A stretch of 8,068 nt of DNA from an uncultured Candidatus Saccharibacteria bacterium (GTDB lineage: Bacteria > Patescibacteria > Saccharimonadia > Saccharimonadales > UBA10212): contig CAMLDA010000024.1 of assembly GCA_946478715.1 (NCBI GenBank), positions 1-8,068 on the forward strand, written 5' to 3'. The notes beneath the pieces are model-generated. The model did not search any database. It saw only the letters and a list, made by a program, of their open reading frames with translations, and was not told the DNA's origin. Made by a program: the position numbers and the translations under genes. Numbering within the stretch: position 1 is the stretch's first letter; each line of letters begins with the position of its first letter. This document shows, piece after piece, positions 1-5,546 of this stretch.

Positions 1-398
1 CTCCACAAGAACGGATCGCCCAAAAAACCCTAGCCCGCCATATCACAGAAATAGTACATGGCGGTGAAGAAACGATGTTTGCTGAATCCGTAACAGAATA
101 TTTAACAGGAGAAACCCGAATAGACGAAGCGGGAGAGGCCGCCCTTAAGGAAGTACGAGCGGCAATTGCTCATACAAAGGCCCAGCCGGGAGTGCCGGTC
201 ATAGAAGCTTTAGTCAGTACCGGACTGGCCGCCAGCAACACCGAAGCCCGGCGCTTAGTCCAGAATAAGGCGGTCTACGTTAATGGCGAACAGTTCCAAA
301 AAGACCATCTGGAGGCGGGTGATTTTAAGAATGGGCGGCTGATGCTGCGGCGCGGCAAAGCTTATAAAGACTCAGCCCTTATCGAGCTTTTAGGGTAA
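1..398 (+). CDS. tyrS: Tyrosyl-tRNA synthetase, C-terminal part (5' truncated by window)
   Basis: The first in-frame codon is at 3, and the frame is open from the window edge to TAA at 396-398, giving about 131 residues. The enzyme charges tRNA-Tyr with tyrosine in the cytoplasm. The visible part starts in the helical region after the catalytic domain: the stretch LARHITEIVHGGEE matches the conserved 'LAxxVTxLVHGEE' signature of bacterial TyrS. An S4-type RNA-binding domain follows (VPVIEALVSTGLAASNTEARR, then QNKAVYVNGEQ) and ends in GRLMLRRGKAYK, as in family members. The HIGH and KMSKS catalytic motifs lie upstream, outside the window. An internal ATG at 75 is in frame but is not the true start, because TyrS-like sequence continues upstream of it. 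murT begins at the next base after the stop, so the two are probably co-transcribed. Identity is clear even though only the C-terminal third is present. Confidence 0.93.
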   Translation, partial: PQERIAQKTLARHITEIVHGGEETMFAESVTEYLTGETRIDEAGEAALKEVRAAIAHTKAQPGVPVIEALVSTGLAASNTEARRLVQNKAVYVNGEQFQKDHLEAGDFKNGRLMLRRGKAYKDSALIELLG

Positions 399-1682
399 AT
401 GCGGGACTTTACAGCCACCGTCGTCGGGAAATCGGTCAGAGCCGGGCTAATGTTCAGGCGCGGCGGCGGGCAGGCGCTGCCAGGCCTGGTAGTCGAGAAG
501 CTATTCCCCAAGTATGTGACTTCCATGCTTTCCAAGCTGCCGGAGGGAATCGTAGTCATCACCGGCACCAATGGCAAAACCACTACCACCAAGATGGTCG
601 TGCATCTGCTGGCGGCAAATGGCAAGCGGGTGCTAACTAACCAGACTGGCAGCAACCTTATACGCGGCATAGCTTCATCTATCTCCCAGAACGCCAGATT
701 AACCGGCTGGCTCCCTTACGATATCGCCGTCCTGGAAGTTGACGAAGCCACCGCCAGGCAGCTGGTAAAGCAGGTAAGGCCGCGGTGGGTGCTGGCGCTG
801 AACGTCAGCCGCGACCAGCTGGACCGCTTCGGAGAGGTTGACACCATCGCGGATTATATCGGCGCCGCCATGGAGCAGGCTGCCGAAGGCATAGTTACCA
901 ACGCCCGCGACCCCAACCTGCTTGGCAGGGCTTCTAAAATAGCTTCTGATAGAGGCTTGCGGCTGGAGCTTTTCGCTTCAGCGCCCGCTCTTGCCAAACA
1001 CTTTCCCACGGATTATGAGCTGGCAGCGGTGAACCAGCCCGTGAAAAATTATGAAAAACCCGGCAAAACAGAGGTGAATACGGTGCTGGCGGATTTCCGT
1101 GAAAACCATGTGAAATATAAGCTGGGCGGTAAAGTTTTCGAATCTGCTTTAAAGATTTCCGGTCAGCACAACTACCTTAACGGCGCCGCCGCGCTGGCTT
1201 TGGCCCGCTGCCTGCTGCCTGAAGCGCCGGCGGGGAATCTGGTGAAGGAGCTGGCGAATGTATCTTTGGCATTTGGGCGGGGCGAAAAGTACAGGCTAAA
1301 GAGCGGTGCTGTAATCGAATTGGTGCTAGTGAAGAATCCCGCCAGTTTTACCCAGGCCCTGGCGTCATACGGTTCGCGGCGGCAGAACCTGATGATAGCT
1401 ATAAACGACAATATTGCCGACGGGCGTGACGTTTCCTGGCTGTGGGACGTGGATTTTAAGCCCTTGGCCGGCCGGAAAATAACAGTGACCAGCGGCACGC
1501 GGGCGGCCGATATGGCCCTGCGCCTGAGTTATGACGGCATAGAGACAAAAAGAGTAATAACCGATTTGCATAAGGGATTGGGGCTGCTTGCCCTGCAGGA
1601 CGGCGAAAAGGTGGTTCTGGCGACCTATACAGCGATGCTTCGCCTATACGCCTATTTGTCTAAGAAGGGGGTTAAGATCTGA
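399..1682 (+). CDS. murT: Lipid II isoglutaminyl synthase, Mur-ligase-like subunit MurT
   Basis: MurT is the ATP-using subunit that, with GatD, amidates the alpha-carboxyl of D-Glu in the lipid II stem peptide to D-isoglutamine at the inner membrane face. The 427-residue product has the family's length. The N-terminus carries the MurT-like GGGQALPG lead-in. The P-loop is GTNGKTTT at about 56-63, followed by LEVDEA at 112-117, NVSRDQLDRFGE at 135-146 and the Mur-ligase GQHNYLNGAAA at 255-265. The C-terminal DUF1727-type domain includes NDNIADGRDVSWLWD at about 336-350. One of its aspartates (344 or 350) probably supplies the Asp that completes the GatD catalytic triad. Oddity: the central insert (about 200-250) has no cysteines, whereas characterised MurT proteins carry a Cys4 zinc ribbon there; the whole protein has one Cys (271). 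ATG directly follows the tyrS stop, with AGGG at 392-395 as a weak SD. The stop overlaps the gatD start. Confidence 0.93.
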   Translation: MRDFTATVVGKSVRAGLMFRRGGGQALPGLVVEKLFPKYVTSMLSKLPEGIVVITGTNGKTTTTKMVVHLLAANGKRVLTNQTGSNLIRGIASSISQNARLTGWLPYDIAVLEVDEATARQLVKQVRPRWVLALNVSRDQLDRFGEVDTIADYIGAAMEQAAEGIVTNARDPNLLGRASKIASDRGLRLELFASAPALAKHFPTDYELAAVNQPVKNYEKPGKTEVNTVLADFRENHVKYKLGGKVFESALKISGQHNYLNGAAALALARCLLPEAPAGNLVKELANVSLAFGRGEKYRLKSGAVIELVLVKNPASFTQALASYGSRRQNLMIAINDNIADGRDVSWLWDVDFKPLAGRKITVTSGTRAADMALRLSYDGIETKRVITDLHKGLGLLALQDGEKVVLATYTAMLRLYAYLSKKGVKI

Positions 1683-2395
1683 TGGCCGAGCTGCACCTGC
1701 TGCACCTATACCCTAACGAGCTCAATACGTACGGCGACCACGGCAATTCGCTTACCCTACAGCGGCGCATAGAGCGGCATGGCTTAAAACCGGTGGTCCA
1801 CCATCATCATCCGGGCGGTAAATTGCCGGCCCGGGCGGATATCGTCATCGGCGGCGGCGGGCAGGATTCGGCCCAGGCGGACGTGCAGAAAGACATCCTG
1901 AAAATCGGCGGCCAGCTGCGTAAAATGGCTGAAAGCGGCGTGCCGATGGTGCTTATCTGCGGCACCTACCAGCTGTTTGGAAACCGGTTCATCACCAACA
2001 CAGGGAAAGAGATAAAAGGCATAGGCATATTCGATATGGAAACGGTTGGCGGCCAAAAGCGGATGATTGGAAACCTGATGGTTAAATCGGATTTTGGACT
2101 GCTGTTCGGCTTTGAGAACCATAGCGGGCAGACTTTTCTTGGCAAGGACCAGCGGCCGCTTGGAAAAGTCAGGCGCGGCAATGGCAACAACGGCAGGGAT
2201 AAGACCGAAGGCGCCCGCACTAACAACGTTTTTGGAACCTATATGCACGGGCCTTTTCTGCCTAATAATCCACAGTTTTGCGATGAAGTAATCAGACTGG
2301 CGGCCGTACGCGAAGGAATCAGTCTGCCCGGGGTCCAAATCGATGACTCGCTGGCTCTGCAGGCCAGGTCAGCCGCCCGCCGCCGCAAATACTGA
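1682..2395 (+). CDS. gatD: Lipid II isoglutaminyl synthase, glutaminase subunit GatD
   Basis: GatD is a class I glutamine amidotransferase (CobB/CobQ type). It hydrolyses glutamine and passes ammonia to MurT for lipid II D-Glu amidation. The 237-residue product aligns along its length with the staphylococcal protein as I recall it: HLYPNELNTYGDHGN at the N-terminus, IGGGGQDSAQA at 56-66, the nucleophile in LICGTYQ (Cys93), a probable substrate-binding Arg127 in QKRMIGN, GFENHSGQT at 143-151, and the catalytic His189 in GTYMHGPFLP. The triad Asp should come from MurT. The ATG overlaps the murT TGA by one base (TGATG), indicating translational coupling and near-equal subunit synthesis. A G-rich stretch at 1667-1671 may act as SD. 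A run of four histidines (40-43) is unusual but sits in a variable loop. The protein ends in a basic tail (RSAARRRKY). Identity is secure. Confidence 0.95.
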   Translation: MAELHLLHLYPNELNTYGDHGNSLTLQRRIERHGLKPVVHHHHPGGKLPARADIVIGGGGQDSAQADVQKDILKIGGQLRKMAESGVPMVLICGTYQLFGNRFITNTGKEIKGIGIFDMETVGGQKRMIGNLMVKSDFGLLFGFENHSGQTFLGKDQRPLGKVRRGNGNNGRDKTEGARTNNVFGTYMHGPFLPNNPQFCDEVIRLAAVREGISLPGVQIDDSLALQARSAARRRKY

Positions 2396-2397
2396 AG

Positions 2398-2403
2398 TAT
2401 AAT
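2398..2403 (+). promoter_or_regulatory. Possible -10 box upstream of the Nudix gene
   Basis: A perfect TATAAT lies in the 17-nt gap between the gatD stop and the Nudix ATG at 2413. The 9 nt between hexamer and ATG would give a leaderless or nearly leaderless transcript. No recognisable -35 hexamer sits 16-18 nt upstream (that stretch is GC-rich gatD coding sequence) and there is no TGn extension. The call rests on the hexamer and its position only. Confidence 0.35.
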
Positions 2404-2412
2404 ACCGGTAAG

Positions 2413-2841
2413 ATGAGGCGGCAGGACATAGTGGTCGGAGGAATCCTGATAACAGAAGGCAAATTGCTGCTGATAAGGCGGGCCGCTGACGAGATTTCCA
2501 GCGCCGGATACTGGGAAACGCCCAAAGGCCGGGTAGAGTTTGGAGAAGACCCAGAAAAGGCGTTACAGAGGGAGTTTTTAGAAGAAGTTAATCTTCGGGT
2601 AGAGCTGGATAATGTACACGCCGTTTTCAGCCATACCTATACCCGCGATGATGCGGAAGTCCATTTCTGGGAAGTTGAATATTTCGTACATCTGGCAATG
2701 GACGAATCACTGGATAATATTAAGCTGAGCCGGGACCACGATGCGTATAAGTTAGCGGACACCGAGGATTTAAAGAATTTAGAAAAAATTTATGACGATA
2801 AACGCGAAAGCCTTCTTAGGGCGCTTGCTGATAAACTTTAA
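2413..2841 (+). CDS. Nudix hydrolase
   Basis: This is a single-domain Nudix protein of 142 residues. The family hydrolyses nucleoside diphosphates linked to another moiety, for example oxidised NTPs, Ap4A or ADP-ribose. The Nudix box runs from Gly39 to Leu61: G, five residues, E45, seven residues, R53-E54, then the metal-binding EE at 57-58. The usual Gly of the 'EExGU' tail is Asn60, a mild deviation. The preceding strand is VVGGILITEGKLLLIRR, with AGYWETPKGRVEFGE before the box, a layout common in MutT/Ap4A-hydrolase-like members. The C-terminus (about 90-142) is acidic and helical. Substrate cannot be assigned from sequence. ATG 2413 is chosen because the first strand starts just after it. 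No SD is visible, but TATAAT lies 9 nt upstream. recG begins 3 nt after the stop, so the two genes are probably transcribed together. Confidence 0.85.
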   Translation: MRRQDIVVGGILITEGKLLLIRRAADEISSAGYWETPKGRVEFGEDPEKALQREFLEEVNLRVELDNVHAVFSHTYTRDDAEVHFWEVEYFVHLAMDESLDNIKLSRDHDAYKLADTEDLKNLEKIYDDKRESLLRALADKL

Positions 2842-2844
2842 CTA

Positions 2845-4881
2845 GTGGAATTAAGCGACCCGATAACCGAGCTTAAAGGTGTGGGGGAGGAGCTGGCTCG
2901 TAAGCTGGCGGCGCTTGGAATCCGTACCATAAACGACCTTATAGAAGATTTTCCGCGCCGATATGAGGATTATTCAAACGTCTCATCGGTCAAAGAACTC
3001 CAGCCTGGCGCCGTTACTATTAAAGCCAAAATAAGCTCCGTGAATGGCAGGTACGTGCGCCGCGGCATGCATATAACCGAAGCCATAGCCAGTGACGAAA
3101 CCGCCAGCGTAAGGCTGGTGTGGTTCAACCAGCCTTACCGGGCCGGAGCTATCAAACCGGGACAGGATTACTTTATAGCCGGTGACTATGGGCTGCGGCG
3201 CAACAGATTCAGTATCCTTAACCCTTCCGTGGAGCTGGTTAGCGATTTTCCGGTCAATACCGCGCGTATCATCCCGGTTTACCGGGAAACTAAGGGATTT
3301 AAATCCAGCCAGATAAGACGGCTTATCAGGGAGGCCCTGGACCTGGTGAAAAATCTGCCGGAACACCTGCCGCAATGGCTTCTTAAAAGCCAGGAACTGA
3401 TAGATTACCCGGCGGCGGTCAAGGAAATCCATTTTCCCAGCAGCGGAGAATTATGGTCCGCGGCCAAAAAGCGCCTGGCTTTCGAAGAGATATTCCAGCT
3501 GACTTTAGCCGCGCTTCTGAATAAGCAGGAGAACATGGCCGAAAAAGGGATGGCTATCCCGTTCAGGGAAGAACTGGCTAAAAGATTCGTGGGCCAGCTG
3601 TCGTTCAAACTTACGGACGCCCAGCGCAGGACCGTCTGGCAGATATATCAGGATATGGGCAGGACCCAGCCTATGAACAGGTTGGTCGAAGGCGATGTCG
3701 GCTCCGGAAAGACCGTAGTGGCCGTGATGGCGGCTATGATGGCCATGGAGGAGGATTTCCAGGTGGCTTTCATGGCGCCCACAGAAATCCTGGCCAGGCA
3801 GCACGCCGACACGATACTTAACCTGTTAAGTAATTTTGGCTACGGGGACAAAATCGGGCTGCTGCTGGGCAGCATGAAGCCTAAGGCTAAAACAGATATT
3901 CAGAAAAGGATTGCCGCCGGAGAAATAAAGATGGTCATCGGCACGCACGCCCTGATATCGGAAAAGGTGGATATGCACAGGCTGGGGCTGATCATTATCG
4001 ATGAGCAGCACCGCTTTGGCGTGGAACAGCGGAAGAAACTGCAGGCCAAAGCCGGCCATATGCCCCATGTACTGCATATGACGGCCACGCCGATTCCGCG
4101 CAGCCTGGCACTGACGCTTTACGGGGAGCTGGATGTTTCGGTACTTGACGAGCTGCCGCCGGGCCGGCAGACGATCAGGACTAAATTGGTATCACCTAAC
4201 TCCAAATCCAGCCTTTACGGACAGATAGATAAAGAGCTGGCGGCAGGCCGGCAGATGTTCGTGGTCTGCCCGGTTATAACCGAGTCCGAAGCCAGCAGGG
4301 GCCTGTCTGCCGAAGAAGTATATAAGCAGCTGTCCGAGCACGAATTCAAGCACCGCAAAGCAGCTCTGCTGCACGGACGGATGAAGGCCGAGGAAAAAGA
4401 AAAAATAATGGCCGGTTTCGCGGCTCATGAATACGATATCTTAGTCAGTACAACGGTCATAGAGGTGGGCGTTGACGTACCTAACGCCACCGTGATGCTG
4501 GTGATGGGCGCCGAACGGTTCGGGCTGGCCCAGATACACCAGCTGCGGGGCAGGGTAGGCCGCGGCGGCCATCAAAGCTACTGTTTTCTGATGCTCAGCG
4601 ACAGCAAAGCGCCCAGCCAGCGGCTGCGGGCGCTGGAAAACACGGCGGACGGGTTTAAGCTGGCGGAACTCGATTTGAAGCTGCGGGGGCCGGGAGCCAT
4701 TTACGGGACCATCCAGCACGGCGCTTTGGATTTGCGGATAGCCGATTTATCCGACATACGGCTTATCGCCGCCGCCAGGGGCGCGGCCCAGGAGTTCATT
4801 GATAAAAAGGAAAAGCTGGCTAAGTTCCCGCATCTGGAGCAGCGGGTAAAATCACTGCGCGCCGTTACGAATCTGAATTAA
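2845..4881 (+). CDS. recG: ATP-dependent DNA helicase RecG
   Basis: RecG is a superfamily 2 helicase/translocase that binds stalled forks, reverses them and processes branched intermediates. The 678-residue length is typical. The N-terminus has a helix-hairpin-helix-like segment (LKGVGEELARKLAALGI). The wedge/OB domain spans about 50-135. Helicase motifs are all intact: QPMNRLVEGDVGSGKT with Walker A at 283-290, DEQH box at 386-389, TATPIPRS at 413-420, STTVIEVGVDVP at 535-546, and QLRGRVGRGG at 566-575. The family tail DLKLRGPGAIYGT follows. The start is GTG at 2845, 3 nt after the Nudix stop. It is supported by immediate homology (ELSDPITELKGVGEELARKL) and has no convincing SD. An 18-bp palindrome lies within the gene at 3815-3832. 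rsmD follows after 9 nt, and recG-rsmD adjacency is widespread in bacteria. Confidence 0.96.
   Translation: MELSDPITELKGVGEELARKLAALGIRTINDLIEDFPRRYEDYSNVSSVKELQPGAVTIKAKISSVNGRYVRRGMHITEAIASDETASVRLVWFNQPYRAGAIKPGQDYFIAGDYGLRRNRFSILNPSVELVSDFPVNTARIIPVYRETKGFKSSQIRRLIREALDLVKNLPEHLPQWLLKSQELIDYPAAVKEIHFPSSGELWSAAKKRLAFEEIFQLTLAALLNKQENMAEKGMAIPFREELAKRFVGQLSFKLTDAQRRTVWQIYQDMGRTQPMNRLVEGDVGSGKTVVAVMAAMMAMEEDFQVAFMAPTEILARQHADTILNLLSNFGYGDKIGLLLGSMKPKAKTDIQKRIAAGEIKMVIGTHALISEKVDMHRLGLIIIDEQHRFGVEQRKKLQAKAGHMPHVLHMTATPIPRSLALTLYGELDVSVLDELPPGRQTIRTKLVSPNSKSSLYGQIDKELAAGRQMFVVCPVITESEASRGLSAEEVYKQLSEHEFKHRKAALLHGRMKAEEKEKIMAGFAAHEYDILVSTTVIEVGVDVPNATVMLVMGAERFGLAQIHQLRGRVGRGGHQSYCFLMLSDSKAPSQRLRALENTADGFKLAELDLKLRGPGAIYGTIQHGALDLRIADLSDIRLIAAARGAAQEFIDKKEKLAKFPHLEQRVKSLRAVTNLN
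3815..3832. repeat. 18-bp palindrome inside recG, shared with gdhA
   Basis: The sequence reads TACTTAAC-CT-GTTAAGTA: perfect 8-bp arms around a 2-nt spacer. The same arms and spacer length occur at 6118-6135 in gdhA with AA as spacer. Here it encodes I-L-N-L-L-S using the codons ATA CTT AAC CTG TTA AGT, an AT-rich patch in a GC-rich gene. The encoded segment lies between helicase motifs and is not itself a known conserved RecG motif. Function unknown. Confidence 0.6.
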
Positions 4882-4884
4882 AAT
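4879..4884 (+). promoter_or_regulatory. Possible -10-like hexamer overlapping the recG stop
   Basis: TAAAAT begins with the recG stop codon TAA and ends 6 nt before the rsmD ATG. It resembles a -10 box, but no -35 is visible and the distance would place a start site inside the rsmD coding region. It may equally be chance sequence in an operon junction. Confidence 0.2.
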
Positions 4885-4890
4885 GAAGAC

Positions 4891-5427
4891 ATGAGAATCA
4901 TAGCAGGCAGTTTGAAAGGGCGGGAATTCAAAACGCCGCACGGGCACCGCACGCATCCTATGAGTGATAAGGTACGGGGAGCACTATTCAACGTGCTGGG
5001 CGACATAGAGGGGCTGACGGTTCTGGACGCTTTCGCCGGAAGCGGGGCGCTGGCTTTCGAAGCGGCCAGCCGGGGGGCGAAAGCTGTTACGGCAATAGAT
5101 AAGGATACTTCGGCTCATACGGTTATTGAGCGCAACGTCAAGGATTTGCGCCTCTCGGATGCCGTAAAAGTCAGCAAGGCCAATACCGCCGGCTGGAGTA
5201 TCCATAATATGGAAAAGCGGTTCGATATCGTGCTTTTGGACCCCCCGTACGAGGATCTGCAGCCGAACCTTTTAGGCCGGCTTATAAAAAGGCATGTCAA
5301 AAAAGGCGGCCTGGCGGTGCTGTCGTACCCTGGCGGCCTGGAGGCTCCGGAATTTGAGGATACGGAAGTCGCCGCGGACAAAAACTACGGTGACGCGCAG
5401 CTGGTCTTTTACCGTAGAATCAAGTAA
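4891..5427 (+). CDS. rsmD: 16S rRNA (guanine(966)-N(2))-methyltransferase RsmD
   Basis: RsmD is an S-adenosylmethionine-dependent methyltransferase that modifies G966 of 16S rRNA in the small subunit. The 178-residue length is typical. The N-terminal signature MRIIAGSLKGREFKTPHG is followed by a variant of the 'RPTTDRVREALFN' motif: here THPMSDKVRGALFNVLG, with His22 and Gly30 replacing more usual residues. SAM-binding motif I is VLDAFAGSGALAFEA, with Asp46 and the Gly-rich loop at 50-52. The catalytic motif IV is DPPY at 117-120. The C-terminus NYGDAQLVFYRR matches the family's 'YGxTxLxxY' ending. The start is ATG at 4891, exactly where homology begins; no SD is seen. It sits 9 nt after recG and 18 nt before tRNA-Leu. 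In many bacteria coaD follows rsmD, but here a tRNA gene does. Confidence 0.93.
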   Translation: MRIIAGSLKGREFKTPHGHRTHPMSDKVRGALFNVLGDIEGLTVLDAFAGSGALAFEAASRGAKAVTAIDKDTSAHTVIERNVKDLRLSDAVKVSKANTAGWSIHNMEKRFDIVLLDPPYEDLQPNLLGRLIKRHVKKGGLAVLSYPGGLEAPEFEDTEVAADKNYGDAQLVFYRRIK

Positions 5428-5430
5428 AAT
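5425..5430 (+). promoter_or_regulatory. Possible -10-like hexamer upstream of tRNA-Leu
   Basis: TAAAAT starts with the rsmD stop codon and lies 15 nt before the first base of the mature tRNA, a plausible place for a -10 element giving a short 5' trailer. The region 16-19 nt upstream shows no good -35 match. An alternative hexamer, TAGAAT, lies at 5415-5420. Confidence 0.3.
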
Positions 5431-5445
5431 ACCCCTGTTCTTTGC

Positions 5446-5530
5446 GGGCGGATGGCGAAATTGGTAGACGCACTAGCCTTAGGAGCTAGCGGAGAAATCC
5501 ATGGAGGTTCAAGTCCTCTTCCGCCCACCA
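5446..5530 (+). tRNA. tRNA-Leu (anticodon UAG)
   Basis: This is a complete class II tRNA of 85 nt. The acceptor arm GGGCGGA (5446-5452) pairs with TCCGCCC (5520-5526), followed by discriminator A5527 and an encoded CCA at 5528-5530. The D-stem is GCG/CGC around a loop containing TTGGTAGA. The anticodon stem CTAGC/GCTAG (5473-5477 and 5485-5489) encloses the loop CTTAGGA, with anticodon TAG at 5480-5482 and G37, reading CUA and, with wobble, other CUN codons. The long variable arm (5490-5502) contains a GGA/TCC mini-stem with a GAAA loop. The T-stem GGAGG/CCTCT has one G-T pair, and the T-loop is TTCAAGT. The long variable arm and A73 discriminator are leucine identity features. The gene sits between rsmD and gdhA on the same strand. 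Confidence 0.97.
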
Positions 5531-5536
5531 CAAAAA

Positions 5537-5542
5537 AGGAGG
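5537..5542 (+). promoter_or_regulatory. Shine-Dalgarno sequence of gdhA
   Basis: A perfect AGGAGG lies 4 nt before the GTG start at 5547 and only 6 nt after the tRNA CCA. It fixes the gdhA start and is the only full-consensus SD noticed in the window; the other genes have weak or no SD. Confidence 0.85.
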
Positions 5543-5546
5543 AAAA

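Noticed and set aside
1799..1810. Run of four histidines in GatD (residues 40-43)
   Set aside because: It is short, in a variable loop and encoded naturally by CAC/CAT codons. There is no reason to infer metal binding beyond chance.
1784..2338. 184-codon open frame antisense to gatD
   Set aside because: gatD is unambiguous, and the antisense product has no domain or motif and looks like a by-product of GC-rich codon use.
1680..2395. Possible UGA recoding (Gracilibacteria-type code), prompted by the TGA above the membrane protein
   Set aside because: TGA ends murT in a classic 1-nt overlap with gatD and ends gatD exactly at the expected protein length, so UGA acts as a stop.
3272..3287. Palindrome TCCCGGT-TT-ACCGGGA in recG
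   Set aside because: Seven-bp arms are within chance expectation once several spacer lengths are considered; no second copy was seen.
3295..3306. Perfect 12-bp palindrome GGATTTAAATCC in recG
   Set aside because: Six independent pairs are expected about twice by chance in a window this size, and there is no second copy.
2983..3432. 149-codon open frame antisense to recG
   Set aside because: It is fully within the well-conserved recG OB/wedge coding region and has no independent support.
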